The notes under the pieces: generated by a model
What the model saw: only the letters and a program-made list of their open reading frames with translations
What the model was told of the DNA's origin: nothing
The model's database searches: none
DNA from: Rhodanobacter sp. Root480
GTDB taxonomy: Bacteria > Pseudomonadota > Gammaproteobacteria > Xanthomonadales > Rhodanobacteraceae
DNA: 64,000 bases
Assembly: GCF_001426645.1 (NCBI RefSeq)
Contig: NZ_LMEX01000001.1
Span: forward strand, 1,378,755-1,442,754
Direction: 5' to 3'
Translations under genes and position numbers: made by a program
In this document: one piece after another, positions 8,497 through 16,507 of the stretch
Numbering within the stretch: the stretch's first letter is position 1
How the letters are laid out: each line of letters opens with the position of its first letter

Positions 8497-8882
8497 GGCT
8501 GGAATTGCACGTTGATGATCGTGGCGTTCTGGATCAGCACGTTGTTGCCGCTGTTCTGGATCACCATCGGCACGCCCGCCGCACCCGTGAATGCGCCGCC
8601 GGAAATCGTGTTGTAGCCGCTGGCGACGTGATCGGCGCTGTTGTTGTCCACGGTGCCGTGCAGGTGCATGTTTTCCACGACGTCGCTACCGCCACGCATC
8701 GTGGCCAGGGTGGCGGAGGTGACGCTGGGACCAAAGCCGTCGGTGCTGGCCGGCGCGGCGACGTGAGCCGCAGTTGCCGGCGAGGGAATCGTCGGGGCCG
8801 ATGGTTGTGCGAGGGCCGCCATCGCCATGGGTGCCAGCAGGCATCCCGGCAATGTGGGCAGAAGAAATCGGCAGCTTCGCAT
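8493..8882 (-). CDS. small secreted amyloid-like protein with double-glycine motif
   Basis: A 129-residue protein. A signal peptide ends near residue 25 (ALAQ), followed by a Pro/Ala/Thr-rich pro-region. Then comes TSATLATMRGG with Gly-Gly at residues 64-65, fitting the L(-7)/M(-4)/GG consensus for C39 cleavage. The predicted mature part (~64 residues) is rich in Asn, Val and Ile and ends GAAGVPMVIQNSGNNVLIQN, a Q/N-rich beta-prone motif shared with the Gly-rich protein upstream. The stop overlaps the start of the C39 peptidase gene. By analogy with FapB it may be a nucleator or minor subunit; that is inference. Confidence 0.78.
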   Translation of the reverse strand: MRSCRFLLPTLPGCLLAPMAMAALAQPSAPTIPSPATAAHVAAPASTDGFGPSVTSATLATMRGGSDVVENMHLHGTVDNNSADHVASGYNTISGGAFTGAAGVPMVIQNSGNNVLIQNATIINVQFQP

Positions 8883-8911
8883 GGCGTCACTCCGTGAATG
8901 CTCGGCGCCAG

Positions 8912-8976
8912 GGCACGGCGCATTACCGTGCCTTGGCCAGGTCAGGGAAAACGCCGTGGAGCATTACTCCACGGCG
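8912..8976 (-). terminator. attenuator-like hairpins after the major subunit gene
   Basis: In the 103-nt spacer downstream of the Gly-rich gene a perfect 10-bp stem (CGCCGTGGAG/CTCCACGGCG, 8952-8961 with 8967-8976) has a 5-nt loop. On the minus strand it is followed by TTTTCCC. A second 7-bp hairpin (8912-8918 with 8926-8932) follows it. Together they would let only part of transcription reach the downstream genes, giving excess major subunit. Confidence 0.6.
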
Positions 8977-8985
8977 GGCTTTCCG

Positions 8986-9891
8986 TTACGGGCCGACGGT
9001 GAGGTTGGCCTGCACATTCACGCTTTGCTGCACCAGCGCGGCAGCGCCGCTGTTCTGGGCGATCACCGCGATACCCGCGGCACCCACGGCGGTGCCGTTC
9101 ATCTGGTTGGACATGTCGAAGCTGCCGGCGTCCGCGTAGGACGTGCCGCCGGCACCACCAGCACCGCCGGCCGCGCCCATGCCATCGCCGCCGTTGCCGG
9201 CACCACCGTTGCCGCCCGCGCCACCGTTGCCGGCGGTATTGCCGCTGGCACCGCTGCCGCCGCCGCTGCCGGTTGCCGCGCCGCTCTCCGAGGTGGCCGC
9301 ACCACCGGTACCGGCACCGGCCATCCAGCTGTCCGCACCACCCGTCGCGGTACCGCTGTTGCCGCCGGAGAGCATGCCGGAGCTGTCGTTGTTGTTGTCG
9401 CCAGCCGCGCCGCTGCTGTTGCCGCCCGCGCCGAGGCTGCCCGCGGCGACACCGCCACTGCTCGCCGATCCGTAGCCACCGGCGCCGCTATGACCCTGCG
9501 CATCGCCACCGCGGCCGCCATGGCCGGCATCGCCGCCATTGCCCCTGGCTCCGTAACCGGCACCGCCGGCACCGCCGCGCCCGCCGTCGGCATTGCCCAT
9601 GTTGTTGGCGGCGTTGCCCACGGTGACACCCACGTTCGAGACCATGCCGCTCAGTTCGCTGTTGGCGGCGACGCGGTTGACGTTGTTGGAGCTGGTCATG
9701 TCATGCGAATCGGCGTGGGTGCTGGAGTTGGAGTGGCTGCTGGAGTCGCTGCTGTTCGCCACGTTTTGCAGCACGGCCGCGTTGTCCTGGGCGTTGGAGC
9801 CACCACCGTTGTTCTGGGTCTTGTCCGCCATGGCGGGCAAGGTGAGGCCGATACCGAGGCAGATGGCAGTAGCGATAAGTGTCTTGCGCAT
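8986..9891 (-). CDS. Gly-rich secreted protein, candidate major amyloid subunit
   Basis: A 301-residue protein with a signal peptide cut after PAMA (residue 22). Residues ~23-95 are Asn/Ser-rich with VSNVGVTVGNAANNMGN, reminiscent of Fap repeats. Residues ~98-250 are a Gly/Ala low-complexity tract (GGAGGAGYGARGNGG and variants). The C-terminus has GAAGIAVIAQNSGAAALVQQ, aligned with the motif of the 129-residue neighbour. There is no double-glycine leader site. ATG 9891 (MRKTLIATAI) has GGAG 7 nt upstream; the upstream extension to 10023 is rejected. It is first in the operon and followed by attenuator-like hairpins, fitting the major fibre protein. No named family is certain. Confidence 0.78.
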   Translation of the reverse strand: MRKTLIATAICLGIGLTLPAMADKTQNNGGGSNAQDNAAVLQNVANSSDSSSHSNSSTHADSHDMTSSNNVNRVAANSELSGMVSNVGVTVGNAANNMGNADGGRGGAGGAGYGARGNGGDAGHGGRGGDAQGHSGAGGYGSASSGGVAAGSLGAGGNSSGAAGDNNNDSSGMLSGGNSGTATGGADSWMAGAGTGGAATSESGAATGSGGGSGASGNTAGNGGAGGNGGAGNGGDGMGAAGGAGGAGGTSYADAGSFDMSNQMNGTAVGAAGIAVIAQNSGAAALVQQSVNVQANLTVGP

Positions 9892-10080
9892 GGTCGTTCT
9901 CCGTTTGAAAGCCTGATCAAGCTCTGGAATCACCCCGGCGGGCCGGGGCCGTTGTCTGCGATGCCAGAGGGGTCGGATCAGGCGCTCACCGGAACGACAG
10001 TGCGTTCGGCGATTCCATGACAACCATCAAGACTTGCTGATCCTGGCTACAACCGGCTCGTGTTCGCAGCGTGCGGAATT

Positions 10081-10096
10081 TGCATAAACGGTGCCG
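10081..10096 (-). promoter_or_regulatory. candidate sigma-54 promoter of the amyloid-like operon
   Basis: On the minus strand the site reads CGGCACCGTTTATGCA. It matches TGGCAC-N5-TTGCW at all fixed positions except the first T and the first T of the -12 box, with GG and GC at the exact -24/-12 spacing. The start of transcription would be near 10069, giving a leader of about 180 nt before the Gly-rich gene. Confidence 0.55.
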
Positions 10097-10179
10097 ATCA
10101 GACGGATCAGATTAATTTCAACGAAATCATTGATTTGCGGTTAAAACCAGGAGAACGAAACGCTTCCGTTGCGGAAACG

Positions 10180-10309
10180 GTGTAACACCGGTGATACACC
10201 CGCTGCGCATCACCCGTCGGCAATTAGGCGCACCGATGGCGCCACGGCGGGCTCGGTGTGCCCGCCGTGGCGTCAATGAGTGGTGTATCGAGGTTGTTAC
10301 AGGTGTATC
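10180..10309. promoter_or_regulatory. palindrome and half-sites, candidate enhancer for sigma-54 activator
   Basis: GTGTAACACCGGTGATACAC (10180-10199) is a 20-bp palindrome with one symmetrical mismatch pair. Two direct copies of GTGTATC occur at 10283-10289 and 10303-10309, starting 20 bp apart. Relative to the proposed transcription start they lie about 110-130 and 215-240 bp upstream, the usual distance for bacterial enhancer-binding proteins. The sequence is not an obvious NtrC or FleQ site. Confidence 0.45.
10240..10272. other. strong hairpin between prpC and the amyloid-like operon
   Basis: A 12-bp perfect stem (CGCCACGGCGGG with CCCGCCGTGGCG) encloses a 9-nt loop. No T run follows on the minus strand, so if it ends prpC transcription it does so without the usual tail. 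The rest of the 506-bp gap 9892-10397 holds the promoter elements listed separately and no credible gene. Confidence 0.5.
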
Positions 10310-10362
10310 GCGGCAAGGCGGTGTTGCCGCTGCCGCGGGGCCTCAATCAGGCGTGTGGAAGA

Positions 10363-10388
10363 GCATCGCGACTGAAGTCGCTCCTACA
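10363..10388. repeat. single REP unit (GACTTCAGTC family)
   Basis: GCATCGCGACTGAAGTCGCT followed by CCTACA, a lone copy of the palindromic unit that occurs as inverted pairs at 15071, 21681 and 38943. It lies 10 bp past the prpC stop. Confidence 0.8.
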
Positions 10389-10397
10389 TATACAGCG

Positions 10398-11543
10398 TCA
10401 GCGCTTGTCGATGGGGATATAGCTGCGGTCTTCCGGGCCGGTGTAGTTGGCGCTGGGGCGGATGATCTTGCCGTCCTCGCGTTGCTCGATCACGTGCGCG
10501 CTCCAGCCTGAGGTGCGGGCGATCACAAACAGCGGCGTGAACATCGCGGTGGGCACGCCCATCATGCGGTAGGCGCTGGCGGAGAACCAGTCGAGGTTGG
10601 GGAACATCTTCTTGATCTCGGCCATCACCGTCTCGATGCGTTCGGAAACATCAAACAAGGTGGGGTTGCCGCCCTCGGTGCACAGCCGGCGCGAGATTTC
10701 CTTGATGATCTCGTTGCGCGGATCGGACACCGTGTACACCGGGTGGCCGAAGCCGATCACGATCTCCTTGCGCTCCACGCGGGCGCGGATGTCGGCCTCC
10801 GCGTCATCGGCGCTGCGGTAGCGGGAGATGATCTCCATCGCCACCTCGTTGGCGCCGCCATGCTTGGGACCGCGCAGCGCGCCGATCGCCCCGGTGATCG
10901 CCGAATAGATGTCCGAACCGGTGCCGGCGATGACGCGCGCGGCGAAGGTGGACGCGTTGAACTCGTGCTCGGCATACAGCACCAGCGACTTGTCCAGCGC
11001 CTGCGCGTGCAGGTCGCTGGGCTTCTTGCCGTGCAGCAGGTGCAGGAAATGGGCGGCGATGGATTCGTCGTCCGTCTCCGTCTCGATGCGCTTGCCGTTG
11101 TGGCTGAAGTGGTACCAGTACAAAAGCATCGAGCCGAAGCTGGCCATCAGGCGGTCGGCGATGTCGCGCGCGCCGGTGACGTTGTGGTCGTCCTTCTCCG
11201 GCAGCACCGTACCCAATACCGAGCAACCCGTGCGCAACACATCCATCGGATGGGTGGAGGCCGGCAGCAGTTCCATCGCCGCCTTCACCGGCGCCGGCAG
11301 GCCGCGCAGTCGCTTCAGCCGCTGGCGGTAATTGTTGAGCTCGGTCCAGTTCGGCAGCACGCCGTGCACCAGCAGGTACGCCACTTCCTCGAAGTTGCCC
11401 TTGGACGCCAGGTCGTGGATGTCGTAGCCGCGGTAATGCAGGTCATTGCCGCTGCGGCCCACCGTGCACAGCGCGGTGTTGCCGGCGGCCACACCGGACA
11501 GTGCGACGGATTTCTTGGCCTTGGGCAGGGCTTGCTCGCTCAT
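10398..11543 (-). CDS. prpC: 2-methylcitrate synthase
   Basis: A 381-residue citrate-synthase-fold enzyme condensing propionyl-CoA with oxaloacetate in the 2-methylcitrate cycle. Family features are [12 protein letters not shown] near residue 35, [17 protein letters not shown] with the catalytic His, [14 protein letters not shown] with the second His, and the C-terminal [18 protein letters not shown], which is typical of PrpC rather than GltA. ATG 11543 ([10 protein letters not shown]) has AGGAG 7 nt upstream; an upstream in-frame extension to 11642 crosses a palindrome and is rejected. It is downstream of prpB on the same strand with a 122-nt gap that carries a perfect inverted repeat. Confidence 0.93.
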   Translation of the reverse strand: MSEQALPKAKKSVALSGVAAGNTALCTVGRSGNDLHYRGYDIHDLASKGNFEEVAYLLVHGVLPNWTELNNYRQRLKRLRGLPAPVKAAMELLPASTHPMDVLRTGCSVLGTVLPEKDDHNVTGARDIADRLMASFGSMLLYWYHFSHNGKRIETETDDESIAAHFLHLLHGKKPSDLHAQALDKSLVLYAEHEFNASTFAARVIAGTGSDIYSAITGAIGALRGPKHGGANEVAMEIISRYRSADDAEADIRARVERKEIVIGFGHPVYTVSDPRNEIIKEISRRLCTEGGNPTLFDVSERIETVMAEIKKMFPNLDWFSASAYRMMGVPTAMFTPLFVIARTSGWSAHVIEQREDGKIIRPSANYTGPEDRSYIPIDKR

Positions 11544-11588
11544 GGATATCTCCTGTGATGCAGGGAATTCGAACCTTGAAACGTGTGT

Positions 11589-11660
11589 CCTGCAGGAGCG
11601 CACCCTGTGCGCGAAATGCGTCCGTGAAGAGCTTTCGCGCACAGGGTGCGCTCCTGCAGG
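11589..11660. repeat. 28-bp perfect inverted repeat between prpB and prpC
   Basis: The arm CCTGCAGGAGCGCACCCTGT plus GCGCGAAA (11589-11616) is repeated in inverse at 11633-11660 with a 16-nt loop. It differs in sequence from the other REP family in the window. It lies between the two prp genes, where it could act as an mRNA stabiliser or partial terminator. Confidence 0.85.
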
Positions 11661-11665
11661 GGGAG

Positions 11666-12550
11666 TCAGTTCTTCTGGGAAAACAGCTCGTCCAGCTTGT
11701 CCTCGTACGCGTGATAGTCGAGGAAGTCGTACAGCTCCTCGCGCGTTTGCATCGTTGGCACCGCGGCTTTCTGGGTGCCGTCACGAAGCACGGTTTCGTA
11801 GAAGTTCAGCGCGGCCTTGTTCATCGCGCGGTACGCGCCGCAGCAATACAGCGCGATGTCGACGTTCGCCTCGCGCAGCTCGTCGGTGGTGAAGAACGGC
11901 GTGCTGCCGAATTCGGTGAGGTTGGCCAGGATGGGCACTTTCACCGCGGCCTTGAAGCGGCGGTAGTCGTCCAGCGTCTTCATCGCCTCGGGGAAGATCA
12001 TGTCGGCGCCAGCCTCGACATAGGCGCAAGCGCGGTCGATCGCCGCGTCGATGCCCTCCACCGCCGCCGCGTCGGTACGCGCCATGATCACGAAGCCGGG
12101 CTCGGTGCGCGCGTCCACCGCGGCCTTCACCCGATCGACCATCTCCTCCTTGCTCACCACTTCCTTGCCGGGACGATGGCCGCAACGCTTCTGGCCCACC
12201 TGATCCTCCATGTGCACGGCGGCAACGCCGGCCTGCGTGAAACTGCGGATGGTGCGGGCGATGTTGAACGCGCCGCCCCAGCCGGTGTCGATGTCGACCA
12301 GCAGCGGCATGCCAGTGGCATCGACGATGCGCCGCGCGTCGATCAGCACGTCTTCCATGCTGCTGATGCCCAGGTCCGGCACGCCCAGCGAATTGGCCGC
12401 CACGCCGCCACCGGAGAGGTAAATGGCCTTGAAACCGGTGCGCTGGGCCATGCGCGCCGCATAGGCCGTGATGGCGCCGACAACCTGCAACGGTTGCTCC
12501 TGCGCCACGGCGGCGCGGAATCGCGCGCCGGGGGAAGCTGTCTGTGTCAT
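11666..12550 (-). CDS. prpB: 2-methylisocitrate lyase
   Basis: A 294-residue member of the isocitrate lyase/PEP mutase superfamily that splits 2-methylisocitrate into pyruvate and succinate. The active-site loop [10 protein letters not shown] (family KRCGH) is present, as are [19 protein letters not shown] near residue 45, [14 protein letters not shown] and TEFGSTPFF. It is first in the prpB-prpC pair and its start faces ahpC across a 167-bp divergent region. No prpR-like regulator is encoded in the window. Confidence 0.95.
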   Translation of the reverse strand: MTQTASPGARFRAAVAQEQPLQVVGAITAYAARMAQRTGFKAIYLSGGGVAANSLGVPDLGISSMEDVLIDARRIVDATGMPLLVDIDTGWGGAFNIARTIRSFTQAGVAAVHMEDQVGQKRCGHRPGKEVVSKEEMVDRVKAAVDARTEPGFVIMARTDAAAVEGIDAAIDRACAYVEAGADMIFPEAMKTLDDYRRFKAAVKVPILANLTEFGSTPFFTTDELREANVDIALYCCGAYRAMNKAALNFYETVLRDGTQKAAVPTMQTREELYDFLDYHAYEDKLDELFSQKN

Positions 12551-12619
12551 GGCGCCTCCGTCAAAGCCGCGATTTTAGCCCACCACGTCTGCGCGGCCGT
12601 TCTGCAGGGCAACATATCG

Positions 12620-12685
12620 ATAGCCGCAGCCAATCGAAGCGATGCCGACAATCAATTAGATATATCGATTGCTGCGTCGTATCTT
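12620..12685 (+). promoter_or_regulatory. candidate OxyR box and -10 of ahpC
   Basis: ATAG-N7-CAAT-N7-ATGC-N7-CAAT (12620-12656) follows the OxyR pattern ATAG-N7-CTAT-N7-ATAG-N7-CTAT in spacing and at 12 of 16 defined bases. It ends where the -35 would be for a TATCTT -10 at 12680-12685. Its location directly upstream of ahpC supports peroxide control. Confidence 0.5.
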
Positions 12686-12717
12686 AGGACTCACCTTCAC
12701 CAACGAGGATGCTCCCG

Positions 12718-13281
12718 ATGTCCCTGATCAACACCGAAATCAAACCATTCAAGGCGCAGGCTCTGAAGAGCGGCAAGTTCATCGAAGTGACCGACGCCGA
12801 CCTGAAGGGCAAGTGGTCGGTCGTGTTCTTCTACCCCGCCGACTTCACCTTCGTCTGCCCCACCGAGCTCGAGGACCTGGCCGACAACTACGCCGAATTC
12901 CAGAAGCTGGGCGTGGAAATCTACAGCGTCTCCACTGACACCCATTTCGCCCACAAGGCGTGGCACGACACCTCCGACGCGGTGAAGAAGATCAACTACA
13001 CCATGATCGGCGACCCGACCCACGCGATCTCGCGCAACTTCGACGTGCTGATCGAAGCCGACGGCATCGCCGATCGCGGCACCTTCGTGATCGACCCCGC
13101 GGGCAAGATCCAGATCGTCGAGATCAACGCCGGCGGCATCGGCCGCGACGCCGCGGAGCTGCTGCGCAAGGTCAAGGCCGCGCAGTACGTCGCCGCCCAT
13201 CCGAACGAGGTCTGCCCGGCCAAGTGGAAGGAAGGCGAAAAGACCCTGGCGCCGTCGCTGGACCTGGTCGGCAAGATCTGA
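12718..13281 (+). CDS. ahpC: alkyl hydroperoxide reductase subunit C, typical 2-Cys peroxiredoxin
   Basis: A 187-residue protein, the same length as the E. coli enzyme and starting alike ([14 protein letters not shown]). The peroxidatic cysteine is in [16 protein letters not shown] (~residue 47) and the resolving cysteine in [12 protein letters not shown] near the end (~residue 166). It reduces H2O2, organic peroxides and peroxynitrite and is recycled by AhpF, encoded next. A start at 12709 is rejected because it touches the GAGG ribosome site; 12718 leaves proper spacing. A hairpin after the stop may lower read-through into ahpF. Confidence 0.96.
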   Translation: MSLINTEIKPFKAQALKSGKFIEVTDADLKGKWSVVFFYPADFTFVCPTELEDLADNYAEFQKLGVEIYSVSTDTHFAHKAWHDTSDAVKKINYTMIGDPTHAISRNFDVLIEADGIADRGTFVIDPAGKIQIVEINAGGIGRDAAELLRKVKAAQYVAAHPNEVCPAKWKEGEKTLAPSLDLVGKI

Positions 13282-13299
13282 TTCACCGCGCCACCGAAA

Positions 13300-13321
13300 C
13301 CGGGCGCTGAAAAGCGCCCGG
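13300..13321 (+). terminator. hairpin after ahpC
   Basis: A perfect stem CCGGGCGCT/AGCGCCCGG with a GAAA tetraloop, 18 nt after the ahpC stop. Only a poor T tract follows (CTTCACC), so it is more likely a partial terminator or 3'-end stabiliser that favours ahpC over ahpF message. Confidence 0.6.
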
Positions 13322-13469
13322 CTTCACCTCACTCTGGATGCTTCTGTCAGCGGCTTGCGCCCGGCAACGCTCCCCCGCCTGCCGACCCTCCCCTCGGTAC
13401 AGGCCGCTGTCACAAACGTCTTTCCTCCCCCCACGATTTTTCTCCGCATCCATCACTGGAGTGGTAGCC

Positions 13470-15065
13470 ATGCTCGACGAAACCCTCAAAACCCAGTTGC
13501 AGGCCTATCTGGAAAAGCTGTTGCAGCCGATCGAACTGGTTGCCGCGCTCGACGACAGCGCCAAATCCACAGAGCTGGACGAGCTGCTGCAGGAGATCGC
13601 CGCGCTGTCCGACAAGATCACGCTGCGCCGCGACGACAGCGAAGCGCGCAAGCCCTCGTTCGCGATCAACCGCGTCGGCACCGATATCGGCGTGCGCTTC
13701 GCCGGCATTCCGATGGGCCATGAATTCACCTCGCTCGTGCTGGCCCTGCTGCAGGTCGGCGGGCATCCGTCCAAGACCGCGGCGGACGTGATCGAGCAGG
13801 TACGCAATCTCGATGGCGAGTACAAGTTCGAGACCTATTTCTCGCTGTCCTGCCAGAACTGCCCCGACGTGGTGCAGGCGCTGAACCTGATGAGCGTGCT
13901 GAACCCCAACATCCAGCACGTCGCCATCGACGGCGCGCTGTACCAGGACGAGGTCGAGGCGCGCCAAGTGATGTCGGTGCCCACGGTGTTTCTCAACGGC
14001 GAGGTGTTCGACCAGGGCCGCATGAGCCTGGAGCAGATCCTGGCGAAGATCGACACCGGCTCCAGCGCCCGCGAAGCGGAGAAGATCAAGGCCAAGGACG
14101 CGTTCGACGTGCTCGTCATCGGCGGCGGCCCGGCCGGCGCGGCGGCGGCGATCTATGCCGCGCGCAAGGGCATCCGCACCGGTGTGGCAGCCGAGCGTTT
14201 CGGCGGCCAGGTGCTGGACACCATGGCGATCGAGAACTTCATCTCGGTGCCCTACACCGAAGGCCCGAAGATGGCGGCGGCGCTGGAACAGCACGTGCAC
14301 GAATACGAGGTGGACGTGATGAACCTGCAGCGCGCCGAGAAGCTGGTGCCGGCCAGCGACGCCACCGGCGGCCTGGTGGAAGTGCAACTGGCCAACGGCG
14401 CCACGCTGAAATCGAAGACCGTGATCCTCTCCACCGGCGCGCGCTGGCGGCAGATGGGCGTGCCCGGTGAAGACCAGTACCGCAACAAGGGCGTGGCCTA
14501 CTGCCCGCACTGCGACGGCCCGCTGTACAAGGGCAAGCGCGTGGCGGTGATCGGCGGCGGCAACTCCGGCGTCGAGGCGGCCATCGACCTGGCCGGCATC
14601 GTGGCCCACGTCACGCTGATCGAGTTCGACAGCAAGCTGCGTGCGGATGATGTCCTGCAGCGCAAGCTGCGCAGCCTGCCCAACGTGGACGTCATCGTCA
14701 GCGCACTCAGCACGGAAGTACTGGGCGACGGGCAGAAGGTCAGCGCGCTGGTCTACAAGGATCGCGTCAGCGAAGAGATGCACACGCTCGAGCTGGAAGG
14801 CATCTTCGTGCAGATCGGCCTGCTGCCGAACACCGAATGGCTGAAGGGCACGCTGGAACTGTCCCCGCGCGGCGAGATCGTGATCGACGAACGCGGCCAG
14901 ACCTCCCTGCCTGGCGTGTTCGCCGCCGGCGACGCCACCACGGTGCCGTACAAGCAGATCGTGATCGCGATGGGTGCGGGTTCGGCCGCGGCGTTGAGCG
15001 CGTTCGACCACCTGATCCGCACGTCGGCACCGGCAGCCGAAACCAAAAGCGCTGTCGCCGCTTGA
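13470..15065 (+). CDS. ahpF: alkyl hydroperoxide reductase subunit F
   Basis: A 531-residue flavoprotein that passes electrons from NADH to AhpC. The N-terminal double-thioredoxin domain carries a redox pair in [13 protein letters not shown] (~residue 130). The FAD motif is in [19 protein letters not shown] (~residue 215), the catalytic pair in [11 protein letters not shown] (~residue 347), the NAD motif in [17 protein letters not shown], and the second FAD motif in [18 protein letters not shown] 13470 ([11 protein letters not shown]) with GGAG 10 nt upstream corresponds to the family start; the longer frame to 13338 is not conserved. It is cotranscribed with ahpC, 188 nt apart. Confidence 0.96.
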   Translation: MLDETLKTQLQAYLEKLLQPIELVAALDDSAKSTELDELLQEIAALSDKITLRRDDSEARKPSFAINRVGTDIGVRFAGIPMGHEFTSLVLALLQVGGHPSKTAADVIEQVRNLDGEYKFETYFSLSCQNCPDVVQALNLMSVLNPNIQHVAIDGALYQDEVEARQVMSVPTVFLNGEVFDQGRMSLEQILAKIDTGSSAREAEKIKAKDAFDVLVIGGGPAGAAAAIYAARKGIRTGVAAERFGGQVLDTMAIENFISVPYTEGPKMAAALEQHVHEYEVDVMNLQRAEKLVPASDATGGLVEVQLANGATLKSKTVILSTGARWRQMGVPGEDQYRNKGVAYCPHCDGPLYKGKRVAVIGGGNSGVEAAIDLAGIVAHVTLIEFDSKLRADDVLQRKLRSLPNVDVIVSALSTEVLGDGQKVSALVYKDRVSEEMHTLELEGIFVQIGLLPNTEWLKGTLELSPRGEIVIDERGQTSLPGVFAAGDATTVPYKQIVIAMGAGSAAALSAFDHLIRTSAPAAETKSAVAA

Positions 15066-15070
15066 AGAAC

Positions 15071-15150
15071 CTGTAGGAGCGACTTCAGTCGCGATGCTCT
15101 TGCTTCGAATTTTTAGAGCAAAGGCATCGCGACTGAAGTCGCTCCTACAG
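15071..15150. repeat. inverted REP pair after ahpF
   Basis: 27-bp perfect arms (15071-15097 and 15124-15150), each with the unit GTAGGAGCGACTTCAGTCGC followed by GATGC. Each arm also contains its own small palindrome GCGACTTCAGTCGC. Confidence 0.92.
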
Positions 15151-15152
15151 TC

Positions 15153-15198
15153 ATGTGACACAAAAAAGCCGGCGAAAGCCGGCTTTTTTGTGTCACAT
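15153..15198. terminator. bidirectional terminator between ahpF and mdh
   Basis: 21-bp perfect arms (15153-15173 and 15178-15198) around a GAAA loop with AAAAAAGCCGGC/GCCGGCTTTTTT. It serves both convergent genes, 12 nt from the mdh stop. Confidence 0.93.
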
Positions 15199-15209
15199 GG
15201 ATCCGCCGC

Positions 15210-16196
15210 TTACTTCTTGGCAAACAGATGCTCGACGCCAGCACGCTCCTCGCGCAGCTCCTTGGCGGTGGCGTCCATGCGGGCGCGGGCGAAATCGCTG
15301 ACGGCCAGGCCCTGCACGATCTCGTACTTGCCGCCCTTCACGGTGACCGGGTAACCGTAGATCACGCCCGGCTCGATGCCGTACGAACCGTCGGACGGGA
15401 TGCCCATCGACACCCAGTCGCCCTCGGCCGTGCCCAGCGCCCAGGTGCGCACATGGTCGATCGCGGCCGACGCCGCCGAGGCGGCGGACGAGGCGCCGCG
15501 CGCCTTGATGATGGCCGCGCCACGCTGCTGCACGGTGGGGATGAAATCGGTTTCGTACCAGGACTGGTCGACCAGCTCCAGCGCCGGCTTGCCGTCGACG
15601 GTAACGTGCGACAGGTCGGGGAACTGGGTGGAGCTGTGGTTGCCCCAGATCGTCATGTGCTTGACGTCGGTGTTGTGCTTGCCGGTTTTCTCGGCCAGCA
15701 GGCTCAGCGCGCGGTTGTGGTCCAGGCGCACCATCGCGGTGAAGCACTTCGGATCCAGATCCGGTGCGTTCTGCTGCGCGATCAGCGCGTTGGTGTTGGC
15801 CGGGTTGCCCACCACCAGCACCTTCACGTCGCGCTTGGCATGGTCGTTCAAGGCCTTGCCCTGCGGCCCGAAGATGGCGCCGTTCGCTTCCAGCAGATCC
15901 TTGCGCTCCATGCCGGGGCCGCGCGGACGCGCGCCGACCAGCAGCGCGTAATCGACGTCCTTGAAGGCCACGTTCAGATCATCGGTGGCCACGACGCCGG
16001 CCAGCGTGGGGAACGCGCAGTCGTTCAGTTCCATCACCACGCCCTGCAGCGCGGGCAGCGCCGGGGTGATTTCCAGCAGGTGCAGGATGACCGGCTGGTC
16101 CTTGCCCAGCATGTCGCCAGCGGCGATGCGGAAAAGCAGCGCGTAGCCGATCTGGCCGGCAGCGCCAGTGATGGCAACTCGAACGGGGGCTTTCAT
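15210..16196 (-). CDS. mdh: malate dehydrogenase
   Basis: A 328-residue NAD-dependent malate dehydrogenase, the class close to the cytosolic/chloroplast type used by many proteobacteria. The Rossmann motif is [19 protein letters not shown] at the N-terminus, [15 protein letters not shown] holds the substrate Arg, [10 protein letters not shown] is conserved, and the catalytic His is in [14 protein letters not shown]. It interconverts malate and oxaloacetate in the TCA cycle and so also supplies oxaloacetate for PrpC. It is a single-gene unit with the terminator at 15153-15198. Confidence 0.96.
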   Translation of the reverse strand: MKAPVRVAITGAAGQIGYALLFRIAAGDMLGKDQPVILHLLEITPALPALQGVVMELNDCAFPTLAGVVATDDLNVAFKDVDYALLVGARPRGPGMERKDLLEANGAIFGPQGKALNDHAKRDVKVLVVGNPANTNALIAQQNAPDLDPKCFTAMVRLDHNRALSLLAEKTGKHNTDVKHMTIWGNHSSTQFPDLSHVTVDGKPALELVDQSWYETDFIPTVQQRGAAIIKARGASSAASAASAAIDHVRTWALGTAEGDWVSMGIPSDGSYGIEPGVIYGYPVTVKGGKYEIVQGLAVSDFARARMDATAKELREERAGVEHLFAKK

Positions 16197-16507
16197 GAGC
16201 GGTGACTCCTACGTGGGGATGTTCAACGGTTGGCTTGGTTTGGTGCGACTTCAGTGGCGATTTCTCAGCTACCCGCCGGAAACACGCGAATACGATGCGC
16301 GCCGCGGCATGGCCTTCACCCGTGCAAGGTGAACAAAGGCGGGGATTTTACCACGGCACCGGATGCGCGCTGGAAATGCTGCCGCGCCCCGCACGCCAGC
16401 CTCTCCGTCGCAGGGACAGCAGCCTGCTGTGCTGCCCGTCGCAACGCGGGCATGATACGAAGGTCCGCACCGCGGGCACCGCAACCTCACGACCGAAGGA
16501 GACGCGC
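16197..16507. other. divergent intergenic region mdh / small membrane protein
   Basis: 311 bp with start codons at both edges, so it must hold two promoters. A degenerate half REP (GTGCGACTTCAGTGGCG) lies near 16243. No hairpin terminator or credible ORF was seen and no promoter stood out. Confidence 0.6.

Noticed and set aside
8827..10020. 397-codon plus-strand ORF opposite the Gly-rich gene
   Set aside because: The Ala/Gly/Thr repeats are the complement of the Gly-rich tract; no ribosome site; the minus frame has a signal peptide and a good ribosome site.
13410..15161. 583-codon minus-strand ORF opposite ahpF
   Set aside because: Antisense shadow; runs through the REP pair.
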